Assembly (NCBI GenBank): GCA_003550945.1
Contig: PULL01000096.1
Coordinates: forward strand, 1 to 9,500
DNA length: 9,500 bases
Direction: 5' to 3'
Origin: Thioalkalivibrio sp.
GTDB taxonomy: Bacteria; Pseudomonadota; Gammaproteobacteria; Ectothiorhodospirales; Ectothiorhodospiraceae
How positions within the stretch are numbered: the first letter of the stretch is position 1; each line of letters begins with the position of its first letter. The notes beneath the pieces were generated by a model that worked only from the letters and a program-made list of their open reading frames with translations, was not told the DNA's origin and did no database searches. This document shows positions 8,281 through 9,500 of this stretch, one piece after another. A program made the position numbers and the translations under genes.

Positions 8281-9500
8281 CTATTTGCCGATGCAGAAGC
8301 CTGCGAAGATCGCGCCCAGCAATGCCTCGTGATCGCCGCGCCCCAGCAGTTCGTCCAACGCACGTTCGGCCAGGCGCAGGTCCTCGGCAATCAGATCGGG
8401 GGACTGGTCCGGGTCGATCCGGCGCAGGCACGCGGCAACGCCCTCCAGGCCCTCGAGGTGACGGGTTCGGACGCTGAAGCGCTGCTCCGCCGCGTCGGCC
8501 AGGCCTGCCTGTTCGCGGATCGCCGTGCGCAGGGCATCGAGGCCGACATCGGTGGCAGCCGACACGACCAGGCCGTCGTCCGCGACGGCCCCGGGCATCA
8601 GGTCCGCCTTGTTCCACACGCGGAGCAACGGGGTCTGCGGCAGAACGGGGAGTGTCGCGCGGGCGGCCGGGCGGGTCAGGTCGCGGATTTCCAGAATCAG
8701 ATCCGCGGCCGCGGCAGCATCGCGGGCGCGCTCGATGCCGATGCGTTCGACCTCGTCCTCGCTGTCGCGCAGCCCGGCGGTGTCGATCAATTCGACGGGA
8801 ATGCCAGCGATCGCGACGTTCGCGCGCAGCAGGTCCCGCGTGGTTCCCGGGCGGTCGGTGACAATCGCGACCTCGGCATCGGCCAGCCGGTTCATCAGGC
8901 TGGATTTGCCGACATTCGGAGCACCGACCAGCGCCAGCCTGAGCCCAGCGGTATAGACGCGCGCGGGACTCAGGCGCGCCCGCAGGGTGTCGACGTCGGC
9001 GGCGAGCCGGGCCGCGCGCTCGGCGACCTCGGGCGCGACTGCGGACTCGAGGTCGGTCTCGCCGAAATCGATCTCGGCCTCGATCAGCACCCGCAGGTCC
9101 AGGATCTCGCGGGCCACCGGGTCGATCTCGCGCGCCAGCGCTCCATCCAGGCTGCTGCGGGCGAGGCGCGCAGCGGTCGCGGTCTGGGCGTGGATCAGGT
9201 CGGCCACCGCCTCGGCCTGGGCGAGGTCCATGCGACCGTTCAGGAACGCGCGCTCGGTAAACTCGCCCGGTCGGGCCAGGCGCGCGCCCAGGCGGCGTGC
9301 GGTGTCGACCAGTTGCTGCAGCAGCACCGGGCTGCCTTGCCCCTGCAGTTCGACCACATCCTCGCCGGTGTAGGAGTGCGGGCCCGGGAACAGGATCACG
9401 ATGCCGTCGTCGATCACCGTGCCGCTGGCGTCACGCAACGGGCGGTGAGTCGCCCGGCGTGCACCGGAGGCCGGACCCGCGATGGACTCGGCGATCGCCA
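8281..9500 (-). CDS. mnmE: tRNA uridine-5-carboxymethylaminomethyl(34) GTPase MnmE, 5' end cut by window
   Basis: MnmE, with MnmG, modifies the wobble uridine (U34) of certain tRNAs in the cytoplasm, using GTP and a tetrahydrofolate-derived carbon. About 405 residues are visible. By comparison with E. coli MnmE, the frame starts about 30 residues into the protein and stays open to the window edge; the TTG at 9438 is an internal codon. The N-terminal folate-binding domain shows FPGPHSYTGEDVVELQGQG and FTERAFLNGRMDLAQAEAVA. The inserted G domain has GAPNVGKS (G1, about 8925-8902), TTRD (G2), DTAG (G3) and NKAD (G4), followed by the C-terminal helical domain. The protein ends in FCIGK, the canonical C-terminus with the conserved cysteine, so the 3' end is intact. 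It is co-directional with the ATPase genes but separated from them by 246 bp. Confidence 0.98.
   Translation of the reverse strand, partial: AIAESIAGPASGARRATHRPLRDASGTVIDDGIVILFPGPHSYTGEDVVELQGQGSPVLLQQLVDTARRLGARLARPGEFTERAFLNGRMDLAQAEAVADLIHAQTATAARLARSSLDGALAREIDPVAREILDLRVLIEAEIDFGETDLESAVAPEVAERAARLAADVDTLRARLSPARVYTAGLRLALVGAPNVGKSSLMNRLADAEVAIVTDRPGTTRDLLRANVAIAGIPVELIDTAGLRDSEDEVERIGIERARDAAAAADLILEIRDLTRPAARATLPVLPQTPLLRVWNKADLMPGAVADDGLVVSAATDVGLDALRTAIREQAGLADAAEQRFSVRTRHLEGLEGVAACLRRIDPDQSPDLIAEDLRLAERALDELLGRGDHEALLGAIFAGFCIGK

Noticed and set aside
8034..8390. 118-codon minus-strand frame running from inside mnmE across the leader to the G/H start
   Set aside because: Its first part overlaps the conserved mnmE end in another frame, the composition is not protein-like, and it has no motif. 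The gap reads better as a regulatory region.
8281..9438. mnmE starting at the TTG at 9438
   Set aside because: The frame stays open to the window edge, and the upstream codons (RRATHRPLRDASG) match the MnmE N-terminal domain, so the real start lies outside the window.

Overview
The window carries most of an operon for a rotary V/A-type (vacuolar/archaeal-type) ATPase and, upstream of it, the gene for the tRNA-modifying GTPase MnmE. All genes lie on the minus strand, so the transcriptional order runs from high to low coordinates. The DNA is very GC-rich, roughly two thirds G+C by eye. MnmE is of the usual bacterial type, so the host is a bacterium. The GC content and MnmE sequence would suit a high-GC proteobacterium, perhaps a gammaproteobacterium of the halo- or alkaliphilic sulfur-oxidiser kind, but that placement is inference, not proof.

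Layout in the direction of transcription: mnmE (9500-8281, 5' end beyond the window); a 246-bp gap with an AT-rich patch and several inverted repeats, the likely promoter/leader of the ATPase operon; a small coiled-coil stalk subunit G/H (8034-7717); subunit C (7668-6604); membrane subunit I (6542-4647); proteolipid K (4603-4157); subunit F (4144-3785); stalk subunit E (3788-3150); catalytic subunit A (3145-1325); nucleotide-binding subunit B (1325-1, 3' end beyond the window). Subunit D, the central rotor shaft, is not in the window and would be expected just past position 1. No stretch over 300 bp lacks a gene, and I see no mobile element, CRISPR array, tRNA or rRNA.

Together the genes encode nearly a full machine: an A3B3 catalytic head, E and G/H peripheral stalks, an F/C central connection, subunit I carrying the ion half-channels, and a K ring carrying the ion-binding glutamate. 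The key catalytic and ion-path residues are present in A, B, I and K, so the complex looks functional. The K site has the pattern expected for protons rather than sodium. Most junctions are tight or overlapping (GTGA between F and E, TGATG between A and B). The longest gap after the operon start is the 61 bp between C and I. The 43-bp gap before K is the one with the most distinctive sequence, an AT-rich leader with a good ribosome binding site, which fits the need for many K copies per complex.

I find no wholly unknown gene system here. The points worth a second look are the placement of a V/A-type ATPase directly behind mnmE, the atpE-like translation leader of K, the extra N-terminal membrane hairpin of K, and the inverted repeats in the operon leader.
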